This document shows positions 29,711 through 35,963 of a DNA stretch of 35,963 nt, piece after piece (position 1 is the first letter of the stretch; every line of letters starts with the position of its first letter). The notes under the pieces were generated by a model. It did not search any database, was not told the DNA's origin, and saw only the letters and a list, made by a program, of their open reading frames with translations. This DNA comes from Candidatus Heimdallarchaeota archaeon (GTDB lineage: Archaea; Asgardarchaeota; Heimdallarchaeia; Heimdallarchaeales; Heimdallarchaeaceae), in assembly GCA_023705945.1 (NCBI GenBank), contig BPTM01000010.1, forward strand, positions 1 through 35,963, in the 5' to 3' direction. The translations under genes and the position numbers were made by a program.

Positions 29711-30199
29711 TCAAGCCATCCTCACAATAAGTTCATTTATAGCTGAGCCTCTATAACCTAAGTCTCCACCATCTGCGAAGTTTCTTTTAACAGATTTGTA
29801 ACCCTTTCTTGCAGGATGTAGTCTGAAAAACTTCTTCAGTTTAGGAACCTTTTGAATTATAGTTTCTCCTTTAATTAGAGCTTTTGAAAGTGACTTTATA
29901 GTTGGATATTCAGTATTTTCCTTAACAACTTTATCGGTCAGTCTAGTTTTTCCTTCAATCTCGCCTCTTTTTCTTAGGACATGCTCTAAAGCTTCTTGGT
30001 TTATTTCACCCCAAGTGACATGATCTTTTGCACGCTTTAGCATACCAAGGGTGGAAGGAGTATTGGGAAATAATGACATGTAGTTCGTCCTTCGAATGTT
30101 TAACATATCCAAAGTATGTTGAACCTTATAGAAGACATTAATTCTTCCTCTAATTCTAATGATTGCTAACAATTCGGGAGTATCTTGTTTTTCACTCAT
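29711..30199 (-). CDS. rpl30: Ribosomal protein uL30
   Basis: I start at ATG 30199 (162 aa), placed after GTGATTAAC; the longer frame from 30229 overlaps uS5. LLAIIRIRGRINVFYKVQHTLDMLNIRRTNYMSLFPNTPSTLGMLKRAKDHVTWG is the L30 ferredoxin-like domain, and the added archaeal/eukaryotic tail ends in FFRLHPARKGYKSVKRNFADGGDLGYRGSAINELIVRM, like eukaryotic L7. The gene overlaps the end of neither neighbour except for uS5's last codons lying upstream. Large-subunit component between uS5 and uL15, as in archaea generally. Confidence 0.94.
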   Translation of the reverse strand: MSEKQDTPELLAIIRIRGRINVFYKVQHTLDMLNIRRTNYMSLFPNTPSTLGMLKRAKDHVTWGEINQEALEHVLRKRGEIEGKTRLTDKVVKENTEYPTIKSLSKALIKGETIIQKVPKLKKFFRLHPARKGYKSVKRNFADGGDLGYRGSAINELIVRMA

Positions 30200-30213
30200 G
30201 TTAATCACTTTCC

Positions 30214-30855
30214 TTATCTTCTTGTCCAATCGTATGGAGCCATGATAGAATAAGTATTCTTCAAAGCTTCAAAAGTTGCTTTTGCAAAGTTTGAAGTAGT
30301 ACGTGTTTCACCAAATGTTTTGCTCCAAACATCAGATATTCCTGCTAATTCTAGAACAGTTTTAGCAGTGTTTCCAACGACTAATCCTAAACCCCTAGGT
30401 GCTGAATAAAGAATAACTTTTGTAGAACCAACTTTACCTATTACTTTGAAAGGGACAGTGTGTGGTTCTCCACAGTTGCATTCCCACGAACCGCATCCTC
30501 TTCTAACAGGTCTGATGTTTAATTTTGCATTAACCATCGCTTTCTTAATAGCTGGACCTATTTCTTTGAGTTTTGCTTCACCTACACCAACATAACCGTT
30601 TTTGTTTCCAACAACAACAGTTGCACGGAATTTACGTTTTCGACCTGCATCTGTTTGTCTTTGAACAAGGCTTATATCAATAACATCGTCTTCTAGGGTG
30701 TCACCAAGCAGAATGTCAACTATTTCAGGTTCTGCTAAAGGAAGACCTTGTTGGAATAGTTCATCGATAGTTGTAATTCTACCTTCCTTTACTAATCTTC
30801 CAACACGAGTTCGAGGTTCCCATTCTTCTAAATCTAAAAACATATTTCTACTCAT
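30214..30855 (-). CDS. rps5: Ribosomal protein uS5
   Basis: The 213-residue protein matches archaeal S5: [23 protein letters not shown] front, the double-stranded RNA-binding core [44 protein letters not shown], and the Cys-rich archaeal motif [16 protein letters not shown], then [32 protein letters not shown]. It sits at the mRNA entry site and acts in decoding fidelity. The start is ATG 30855 (ATG 30843 is a close alternative). It lies between uL18 and uL30. Confidence 0.95.
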   Translation of the reverse strand: MSRNMFLDLEEWEPRTRVGRLVKEGRITTIDELFQQGLPLAEPEIVDILLGDTLEDDVIDISLVQRQTDAGRKRKFRATVVVGNKNGYVGVGEAKLKEIGPAIKKAMVNAKLNIRPVRRGCGSWECNCGEPHTVPFKVIGKVGSTKVILYSAPRGLGLVVGNTAKTVLELAGISDVWSKTFGETRTTSNFAKATFEALKNTYSIMAPYDWTRR

Positions 30856-30865
30856 TTTTTATGCC

Positions 30866-31513
30866 TCATTCCATTGAATCAATTTTTGATTTTGTCTCTT
30901 CAAAATACTCGGTTATCTTTTCAGGTTTCTTACTTGCTGCTAAGTATTTAGCAAAGTATCTGTCATACTTGTCTTTATCTTCTTTAGCTAAAAGTTTTGC
31001 ATATGATTGAATATGATCACCTCTTATTCTATCTTCAGAAGGCAACATAACTTCATTGCAAGGAACATTAACACCTGCGTCTACAACGCCTTTAAGTGTT
31101 GCAAAGATTTTTGTTCCAGAGTATGCGGTGTGTGTTCCGATATCCAGAATAGCTTCTTTGATTTTAGCTTTCAAAGCTCTTTTCCCAGCAAGATAACCTG
31201 TTAGGTACGATGCAGGTAAATTAGATGTTGCAATGTCCCATCCATATTTTTTGAGATCGCCTGATCTTATATGAATGTAAGTTTGATCTCCACCAATTTT
31301 TGACATAACAAATTGTACTAAGACTTGTTTATTTGATGCTCTTGCTACAACTCTTATTTTACCTGATTTCAATAATCTCTTACGCTGACCATAATCAGTT
31401 TTAAGCTCTCTTCGTCTTCTAAAAGGCACTCTATAGAGAGGTCCTTGTCGTTTCATCTTTGGTTGTAATTTTCTTCTCTTCTTTGGTCCTCTTTTTCTTC
31501 TTCGACTTGACAT
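30866..31513 (-). CDS. rpl18: Ribosomal protein uL18
   Basis: The 215-residue protein is an archaeal/eukaryotic-type uL18 that binds 5S rRNA: GPLYRVPFRRRRELKTDYGQRKRLLKSGKIRVVARASNKQVLVQFV, ...SNLPASYLTGYLAGKRAL..., TGTKIFATLKGVVDAGVNVPCNE-type segment (here YSGTKIFATLKGVVDAGVNVPC). The first 20 residues (MSSRRRKRGPKKRRKLQPKM) are an unusually basic lead-in. GGTG lies before ATG 31513. Gene order eL19-uL18-uS5 is the archaeal standard. Confidence 0.95.
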   Translation of the reverse strand: MSSRRRKRGPKKRRKLQPKMKRQGPLYRVPFRRRRELKTDYGQRKRLLKSGKIRVVARASNKQVLVQFVMSKIGGDQTYIHIRSGDLKKYGWDIATSNLPASYLTGYLAGKRALKAKIKEAILDIGTHTAYSGTKIFATLKGVVDAGVNVPCNEVMLPSEDRIRGDHIQSYAKLLAKEDKDKYDRYFAKYLAASKKPEKITEYFEETKSKIDSME

Positions 31514-31526
31514 AACTTAACACCTC

Positions 31527-31991
31527 TTATAATTCAGGAAGTCTCTTCTTAGCGAGACCGTGTTCGGCTATATAGTTTCGGAGATATCTCACAGAACGGA
31601 ATAAACCACCTTTTGACTGTAGATACAGTTTTCGGTAGGTTGTGGTGTCTATGTAACCTTCGTCCCTTAATTTCTTCAAGAACTTTCTCTGTGCACGGAT
31701 TTTACTAATCCATCTGTCTTTCTTTGAAAGTCTGGAATATTTTGAACCTTTGCGGCTACCAGTACCAATTCTTTGACCTCTCTTCTTTTTAGCTGCTACA
31801 GCTCGAGCTCGTCCTCTACTAACACCTTGAATTTTCCTTTTCTTAATATCGCCGTCATCAATATGACGTCTTACATCTTCTCTAGTAATAGCTAGAGATA
31901 GATCGTATAGACTATCAGGATTAATTTTGACTCTATTGGATCCCACTTTGAGGATTTTTGCTGCTAATCTTCTTTGTGTTTTAACGTCCAT
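31527..31991 (-). CDS. rpl19e: Ribosomal protein eL19
   Basis: The 154-residue protein is typical L19e: MDVKTQRRLAAKILKVGSNRVKINPDSLYDLSLAITREDVRRHIDDGDIKKRKIQGVSRGRARA, then the basic helix-rich end RKGSKYSRLSKKDRWISKIRAQRKFLKKLRDEGYIDTTTYRKLYLQSKGG. It is found only in archaea and eukaryotes and helps bridge the subunits. GAGGTTAG lies before ATG 31991. It follows eL32 by 14 bases and precedes uL18 by 13. Confidence 0.95.
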   Translation of the reverse strand: MDVKTQRRLAAKILKVGSNRVKINPDSLYDLSLAITREDVRRHIDDGDIKKRKIQGVSRGRARAVAAKKKRGQRIGTGSRKGSKYSRLSKKDRWISKIRAQRKFLKKLRDEGYIDTTTYRKLYLQSKGGLFRSVRYLRNYIAEHGLAKKRLPEL

Positions 31992-32005
31992 ATTCTAACC
32001 TCACA

Positions 32006-32545
32006 TTAATCTTCTGTATTGTCAGAATCTGCTAATTCATCGAGATCAAGATCCTCATCTAATTCGAAATCGTCTTCGAAATCGTCACCAATATCATCTT
32101 CAAGTAATTCGTATTCTTCCTCAAGCGATGTTGCGTCAAGCATGTCACCAATTTCATCTATACTTGCAGGTGGGTTCAAAATCTTAAGTCCCAAATCAGC
32201 TGCATTATCTAGAATCATTTGTCTCTTACGAGCACCAACGGTGTGCTTAATCATAACTGCTTCAGTTTCTTTATCTATTTCTTCAAGTTCATAGATATTA
32301 GCAACATGAACTACTTGATAACCCGAAGGATGCAGACCTCTGACAGCTTTTGGTCCTCGGTATCCGATACTGACCATATGAGGATAACCTTTGCGCTTTT
32401 CTTTCATTTTGTTATCAATACCCTTAGGTTTACGCCAGCTTTTCTTTACTCTCTTGTAACGCCAGCTTTCTTGCCTAACAAATTTAGGTCTTCGAGCATT
32501 GATTTCTTTACGTTTTTTTAGTAAACGTTTCTTTTCGTCTGTCAT
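32006..32545 (-). CDS. rpl32e: Ribosomal protein eL32 with acidic C-terminal tail
   Basis: From ATG 32545 (179 aa), residues 1-135 are ordinary L32e: ARRPKFVRQESWRYKRVKKSWRKPKGIDNKMKEKRKGYPHMVSIGYRGPKAVRGLHPSGYQVVHVANIYELEEID. The last 40 residues are almost purely acidic (EEEYELLEDDIGDDFEDDFELDEDLDLDELADS), an odd extension for a ribosomal protein that usually ends basic. I recall an HhH domain at the N-terminus of haloarchaeal L32e; it is absent here, and instead HhH domains end uS4 and uL24. A gap of 197 bases separates it from uL6, with its own likely promoter. Confidence 0.93.
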   Translation of the reverse strand: MTDEKKRLLKKRKEINARRPKFVRQESWRYKRVKKSWRKPKGIDNKMKEKRKGYPHMVSIGYRGPKAVRGLHPSGYQVVHVANIYELEEIDKETEAVMIKHTVGARKRQMILDNAADLGLKILNPPASIDEIGDMLDATSLEEEYELLEDDIGDDFEDDFELDEDLDLDELADSDNTED

Positions 32546-32582
32546 AGGCACTCACAGTAGAATGTTACCTTATTTTGGTTGT

Positions 32583-32620
32583 AAGCTATCATCTAGCTTG
32601 AGTTTTTAATACTTTTTATT
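32583..32620 (-). promoter_or_regulatory. Candidate internal promoter and palindrome before eL32
   Basis: On the minus strand ATTAAAAAC (about 32602-32610) could be a TATA box. Between it and the eL32 start lies an inverted repeat AAGCTA 32583-32588 / TAGCTT 32594-32599 around five bases, at or just upstream of the expected transcription start. It could be an operator or a leader hairpin. It breaks the operon at the one large gap between ribosomal genes. Confidence 0.4.
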
Positions 32621-32742
32621 GTTAAGAAGTTTTAATTTAGTGGACAGTTAAATAGAACCAAGTGTTAAAGCATTTTTTGGTAGACGTAACAAATATCTGA
32701 AATGAAAAATTGAAATAAAAATAAAAAAGAAGGATTGGAAAT

Positions 32743-33294
32743 TTACTCGCTTGCCCACTTCCAAATTCCATCCATAAATGTTTCAGGATCTTTCTTTCTT
32801 TTACCTCTTAATCGACAGATTTCTTTCATATTGGTAGTGGTTTGTCCAACAGCTTCTTTGTCGATGCCTTCGATAATAACATCGTCTTTGTTAACCTTAA
32901 CAGTTGTGTCATCTCCTACAATAGGAACAGTCAAATGTTTTCTACCTCCATAGAGGTTTTTGATCGTTATTTGGCGTTTTTTGTTATCAGGTTCAACTGT
33001 AATTGGAAAGTGACTGAAGATTATTTTTGATTTATAGATATAACCTTGAGTTACACCTATCATCATGTTTTGAAGATAACCTACAACGGCAAGCATCTTT
33101 GCCTTTTTCTTTTTGGTAACGAAATAGGATTTGACATTGATTTTGTCTTTTGATTTCTTTAAATCTACTTGGAAACTTTCGAAGTCTTTGGTAAGTTTAC
33201 CTTTTTTACCTTCTACGGTAACAACAGTTCCATCAATAGTTATTTTCAAATCTTCAAGTAATTTAACATCTCGTTCAATATATACTCGCTTCAT
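32743..33294 (-). CDS. rpl6: Ribosomal protein uL6
   Basis: From ATG 33294 (183 aa) with GGTGAT just before it. Two L6 domains are present: KITIDGTVVTVEGKKGKLTKDFESFQVDLKKSK at the front and FPITVEPDNKKRQITIKNLYGGRKHLTVPIVGDDTTVKVNKDDVIIEGIDKEAVGQTTTNMKEICRLRGKRKKDPETFMDGIW at the back, which reaches the factor-binding site. The frame's GTG at 33303 is the binding site, not the start. It follows uS8 with a ten-base gap. Confidence 0.95.
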   Translation of the reverse strand: MKRVYIERDVKLLEDLKITIDGTVVTVEGKKGKLTKDFESFQVDLKKSKDKINVKSYFVTKKKKAKMLAVVGYLQNMMIGVTQGYIYKSKIIFSHFPITVEPDNKKRQITIKNLYGGRKHLTVPIVGDDTTVKVNKDDVIIEGIDKEAVGQTTTNMKEICRLRGKRKKDPETFMDGIWKWASE

Positions 33295-33303
33295 TATTAT
33301 CAC

Positions 33304-33693
33304 CTAATAAATGTAAGCTAATAGCCTTCCACCTATTCCACGTTCTCTTGCATCATCATGGGTTATTACTCCTTCAGATGTCGTCATTACAAGGATACCA
33401 AAACCTCTTGCAGGTAGGTATTTTCTTTCTTCATCTTCTAATTTATCATGTTTAACTGGAAATCGAGGCTTGATAACACCACATTTGTTAATTCTGCCCA
33501 ATAGTTGTATTTCGAACATTCCTCCACGATGATCTTCTATATATTCAAGTTCACCTAGATATCCTGCTCTTTGGACAGTTCTGAAAACGTTCGCAATTAT
33601 TTTACTAGCGGGTTTAACAGTGAGGGTTTTTTTACCTGTTTTTTCAGCGTTAAGTAGTGCATTTAAAGCATCTGCTAATGGATCCATTTGCAT
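33304..33693 (-). CDS. rps8: Ribosomal protein uS8
   Basis: The 129-residue protein is an archaeal S8: DPLADALNALLNAEKTGKKTLTVKPASKIIANVFRTVQRAGYLGELEYIEDHRGGMFEIQLLGRINKCGVIKPRFPV, ending RGFGILVMTTSEGVITHDDARERGIGGRLLAYIY. It binds helix 21 of 16S rRNA early in assembly. AGGAGG lies before ATG 33693 and also overlaps the end of uS14; translational coupling is likely. Confidence 0.95.
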   Translation of the reverse strand: MQMDPLADALNALLNAEKTGKKTLTVKPASKIIANVFRTVQRAGYLGELEYIEDHRGGMFEIQLLGRINKCGVIKPRFPVKHDKLEDEERKYLPARGFGILVMTTSEGVITHDDARERGIGGRLLAYIY

Positions 33694-33707
33694 TTTTCTT
33701 TACCTCC

Positions 33708-33875
33708 TTAGCCTCCTCGACTTCCTGTTTTCTTGAAGCCGATTTTGGAATATATTTCTCTAATACAACGTCTGCAAACATACAAACCACCACGTCTAAT
33801 GATAGCTTGATGTGTTCCACAGCGTCTGCATTTTCTTGAGCCTTTTCCATATTTTATTACTCTTCGTTCTTGCAT
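33708..33875 (-). CDS. rps14: Ribosomal protein uS14 (short zinc-binding form)
   Basis: A 55-residue frame too short for many ORF filters, read from ATG 33875 to TAA 33708. It encodes a typical archaeal S14: MQERRVIKYGKGSRKCRRCG, a zinc-binding pair C16/C19 with C34/C37 (CRRC twice), and ending IGFKKTGSRGG. It lies between uL5 and uS8, as the archaeal order demands, with GGTGAT upstream. A longer frame in another phase (33650-33850) is a shadow of it. Confidence 0.95.
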   Translation of the reverse strand: MQERRVIKYGKGSRKCRRCGTHQAIIRRGGLYVCRRCIREIYSKIGFKKTGSRGG

Positions 33876-33884
33876 TTACATCAC

Positions 33885-34451
33885 CTAAATTATCTGTACC
33901 TCAAACTCTGTTCTAACAAATTCCATAGACTCTGAGGGGGTAAGTAAGTGCTTCTTTGGAATTTTTCGTCGTTTGTGTTGTCTGTATTTTAATCTGTATC
34001 CTGGTCGTTCTAGCTTAACGACCACATTGAAACCAATTGTCCCTAGCATTGGATCAAAAGGAGCATTTTCAATATCAACGTGCTCAGTTATACCAAAAGC
34101 AAAATTACCTTGTTGGTCAAATGATGATGCTTTCAATTGATAATCATGAGCATAGAGAAGACGTTTCAACATTTTCTTGGCTTCTTCTCCACGTAATGTG
34201 ATTAAAGCTGCGATAGGTTCTCCTTCTCTTATACCAAAACCTCTTTCAGATCTTTTTGCAACGCGTTCAACTGGTTGGCAATTGGTAATTTGACGAAGAA
34301 TCTCTTTTGTTCTTTCAAATCTTGGACCGGATTCACCAACACAACTATTGATAATCAAAGCCTTCAATAGAGGTCTTCGCATTGGATTCTTTTTCCACTC
34401 ATCAGCATATTGCAAAGGAATTGGTTCTTGTTCAATTACTTCATCACTCAT
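33885..34451 (-). CDS. rpl5: Ribosomal protein uL5
   Basis: The 188-residue protein is an archaeal/eukaryotic L5: NPMRRPLLKALIINSCVGESGPRFERTKEILRQITNCQPVERVAKRSERGFGIREGEPIAALITLRGEEAKKMLKRLL, ...FDPMLGTIGFNVVVKLERPGYRLKYRQHKRRKIPKKHLLTPSESMEFVRTEFEVQI. It binds 5S rRNA in the central protuberance. It overlaps the eS4 stop by four bases (ATGA type), with GGTGAT before it; such overlap favours coupled translation. Confidence 0.95.
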   Translation of the reverse strand: MSDEVIEQEPIPLQYADEWKKNPMRRPLLKALIINSCVGESGPRFERTKEILRQITNCQPVERVAKRSERGFGIREGEPIAALITLRGEEAKKMLKRLLYAHDYQLKASSFDQQGNFAFGITEHVDIENAPFDPMLGTIGFNVVVKLERPGYRLKYRQHKRRKIPKKHLLTPSESMEFVRTEFEVQII

Positions 34452-35206
34452 TTCTTATCACCTTCGTTACCAGCAATCGTCACACTTGGAACATCATTAC
34501 CTACAATGAAAATATATCTGAACAATGTTACGAAAATCGCACCATCAGGAGTTCTTATGGTCGCTGTTTTAGTTTTTTGTTTTCCATGAGAACTGATTTC
34601 TTCAATGGTTCCATGTTTACCCATCCACCTACCACTAGTTACAATACCATAATTACCGATTTTCAATTCATATTTTTCTAAAATCTTTTGATCGGGTAAA
34701 GATATCTTAACTGTGTCATGTGTATGGTAAGGAACACTATCACTTTCTGTTTTCTGTAAGATGATGTTTCTACCATCATGGAGATTTAATTGTGTTAAAC
34801 CTCCTTTGAGTGTGGTCTTATTCGTAATCTGGCAGAGTTTAACTTTTCTCTCATCATCCTTAATCGGAATTGTCCTTAGGCCTCTCTTTGGTGTATATAC
34901 TAGTCTATAATGTTCTTTTATTTTGGGGAAGGAAATAACATCCATGAAACCTAGTGGGTATTTTCTGTTTGTTTTTATTCTTCCATCTACGAGAACATTT
35001 CGTTCAACCAGTATACGTTTAACTTCACTCATGTTTCGGGCCACTTGGAACATATCACGGAGCATAATAGCCATAGGGATACATTCATGTGCAGCATGAG
35101 GACCAGGGGAGGGTCTAACGGTATAAGTATTGGCTTTCTTTTCAATAGGTATGTGTTTTGAAACAACAAACCTCTTTAAGTGTCGCTTTCCACCGCCTTT
35201 TGTCAT
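34448..35206 (-). CDS. rps4e: Ribosomal protein eS4
   Basis: The 252-residue protein matches archaeal S4e: HLKRFVVSKHIPIEKKANTYTVRPSPGPHAAHECIPMAIMLRDMFQVARNMSEVKRILVERNVLVDGRIKTNRKYPLGFMDVISF (S4-like RNA-binding part), central domain, then a KOW region (KIGNYGIVTSGRWMGKHGTIEEIS). It overlaps both neighbours by four bases, linking uL24 and uL5. Length is normal, with no extra extension. Confidence 0.95.
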   Translation of the reverse strand: MTKGGGKRHLKRFVVSKHIPIEKKANTYTVRPSPGPHAAHECIPMAIMLRDMFQVARNMSEVKRILVERNVLVDGRIKTNRKYPLGFMDVISFPKIKEHYRLVYTPKRGLRTIPIKDDERKVKLCQITNKTTLKGGLTQLNLHDGRNIILQKTESDSVPYHTHDTVKISLPDQKILEKYELKIGNYGIVTSGRWMGKHGTIEEISSHGKQKTKTATIRTPDGAIFVTLFRYIFIVGNDVPSVTIAGNEGDKK

Positions 35207-35963
35207 GCTGATTCCTCCTTTTCATGTGCCTTCTTAGAAAGCAGATCTTTTGCATTAATACTCATGGTTTCTGCTGTACCAGGACCGATACCAGGTACTT
35301 TTGAAAGTTCTTCAGAGGTTGCTTTGGCAATCTTGTCAACAGTATCAAAACCATTTTCTTTGAGAAGCATTGCGGTTTTAGCACCTATGCCCTTAATCAT
35401 AGATATGTCGAGGCCAGGTACTTTAGTCTCCTTCTTGGGAGCTGCTTCTACAACATCTTCAGTAACATCAGTTTCATCAAGATCTTCGAATTCTTCAAAA
35501 ACATCCTCTTCAAGGTCCTCATCTTCAACTTCAACATCGGATTCTTCTAAAGGTTCATCGAATTCATCAAATAGATCTTCAGTCAATTCTTCTTCGGTAA
35601 CTTCTTTTCTAGAACGTCTTTTAATAATCTCTCTTCTCTTTTTGTCACGTAAATTCAGAGAAGTGATTATGATGTTGCTTGGATGAATAGGATAGCTAGA
35701 GATTGTACCATCAGCTTTTTCCTTACTATGTCCTTCAATATGAACTGAATATTTCTGAGGCAAAACACGGAGTACTTTACCTTTAATCTCTTGATCTTCA
35801 GATTTAGCTCTGAATACTATTACTTTATCATCTTTATGTACAGGAAGACGTCGAACGCCATATTTATCTCTCAACTCGCGTGAGAGAAGAGCGGTCATTT
35901 GACGATTACGGAGATGTAAAGGAGCATTATAATACCTCTTACGTTGTTTGCGAGGTTGTTTTG
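35203..35963 (-). CDS. rpl24: Ribosomal protein uL24 with acidic linker and C-terminal HhH domain (5' partial)
   Basis: The frame stays open to the window edge. Reading on upstream of M at 35898 gives KQPRKQRKRYYNAPLHLRNRQM, the normal archaeal L24 N-terminus, so the true start lies just outside and the gene is cut. The L24 body follows (ALLSRELRDKYGVRRLPVHKDDKVIVFRAKSED...KGKVLRVLPQKYSVHIEG, KOW). After it come a long acidic stretch (about 35430-35590, rich in Glu/Asp) and an HhH domain (35221-35424) almost the same as the one on uS4: IKGIGAKTAMLLKE, VPGIGPGTAETM. Archaeal L24 normally stops after the KOW body. It overlaps eS4 by four bases. Confidence 0.92.
   Translation of the reverse strand, partial: KQPRKQRKRYYNAPLHLRNRQMTALLSRELRDKYGVRRLPVHKDDKVIVFRAKSEDQEIKGKVLRVLPQKYSVHIEGHSKEKADGTISSYPIHPSNIIITSLNLRDKKRREIIKRRSRKEVTEEELTEDLFDEFDEPLEESDVEVEDEDLEEDVFEEFEDLDETDVTEDVVEAAPKKETKVPGLDISMIKGIGAKTAMLLKENGFDTVDKIAKATSEELSKVPGIGPGTAETMSINAKDLLSKKAHEKEESA

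Noticed and set aside
32019-32294. A rightward Ser-rich frame of 91 residues.
   Set aside because: Antisense of the acidic tail of eL32; shadow.
35180-35686. A rightward 168-residue frame.
   Set aside because: Antisense of uL24's HhH and acidic linker; Ser repeats arise from the Glu/Asp codons.

Overview
The window is from an AT-rich archaeal chromosome. The ribosomal proteins are of the archaeal/eukaryotic type (eS4, eL14, eL19, eL32, eL34, zinc-binding uS14). SecY, Cbf5 and the DUF106/EMC3-like insertase are archaeal, and Shine-Dalgarno sites read GGTGA or GGAGG. Some leaderless genes have an A/T-rich box about 26 bases upstream. A gelsolin-like domain, a tandem C2H2 zinc-finger protein, a Trm9-like methyltransferase and lysine-rich extensions on ribosomal proteins point towards an Asgard (Promethearchaeota) lineage. 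That placement is an inference, not a proof.

Layout: (1) 1-4.4 kb: end of an unidentified gene, then queD and queC (deazaguanine synthesis, preQ0 for archaeosine), a gelsolin-like protein, and two leftward genes (an RsmB/NSUN-like m5C methyltransferase and a degenerate Nif3-like protein). (2) 4.5-7.0 kb: tRNA-Ser(GGA), then a structured leader and the uS13-uS4-uS11 operon. uS4 carries a long Lys/Pro repeat tract and a C-terminal helix-hairpin-helix (HhH) domain; uS11 has a charged repeat tail at its N-terminus. (3) 7.1-12.5 kb: an accessory region holding an eight-finger C2H2 array fused to a probable PD-(D/E)XK nuclease domain, a PLD-like protein with zinc ribbons, a probable PD-(D/E)XK protein, a NERD-domain coiled-coil protein, a single-pass membrane protein and an Imm5-like putative immunity protein. 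(4) 12.7-22.8 kb: scattered single genes: an M29-like aminopeptidase with a large extra N-terminal domain, a short AAA protein with a damaged Walker A, a metallo-beta-lactamase-fold hydrolase, a possible structured RNA, an acyl-ACP thioesterase-like double hotdog protein, a large membrane protein, a PfkB sugar/nucleoside kinase, a HAD phosphatase, a Cys-rich membrane protein and a P-loop kinase. (5) 22.8-25.7 kb, leftward: DUF106/EMC3-like, eL34, cmk, eL14, cbf5. (6) 25.8-29.1 kb: Trm9-like methyltransferase, secY (rightward), Gfo/Idh/MocA oxidoreductase. (7) 29.3-35.96 kb, leftward: the spc-type ribosomal operon uL24-eS4-uL5-uS14-uS8-uL6-eL32-eL19-uL18-uS5-uL30-uL15, with uL24 running off the right edge.

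The most unusual content is the natural zinc-finger/nuclease fusion with three further nuclease-like genes beside it, next to the S13 operon. Other points of interest are a three-way-junction RNA leader in front of uS13, and the same HhH module on two ribosomal proteins (uS4 and uL24). secY lies where it normally does in archaeal gene order but is turned round.
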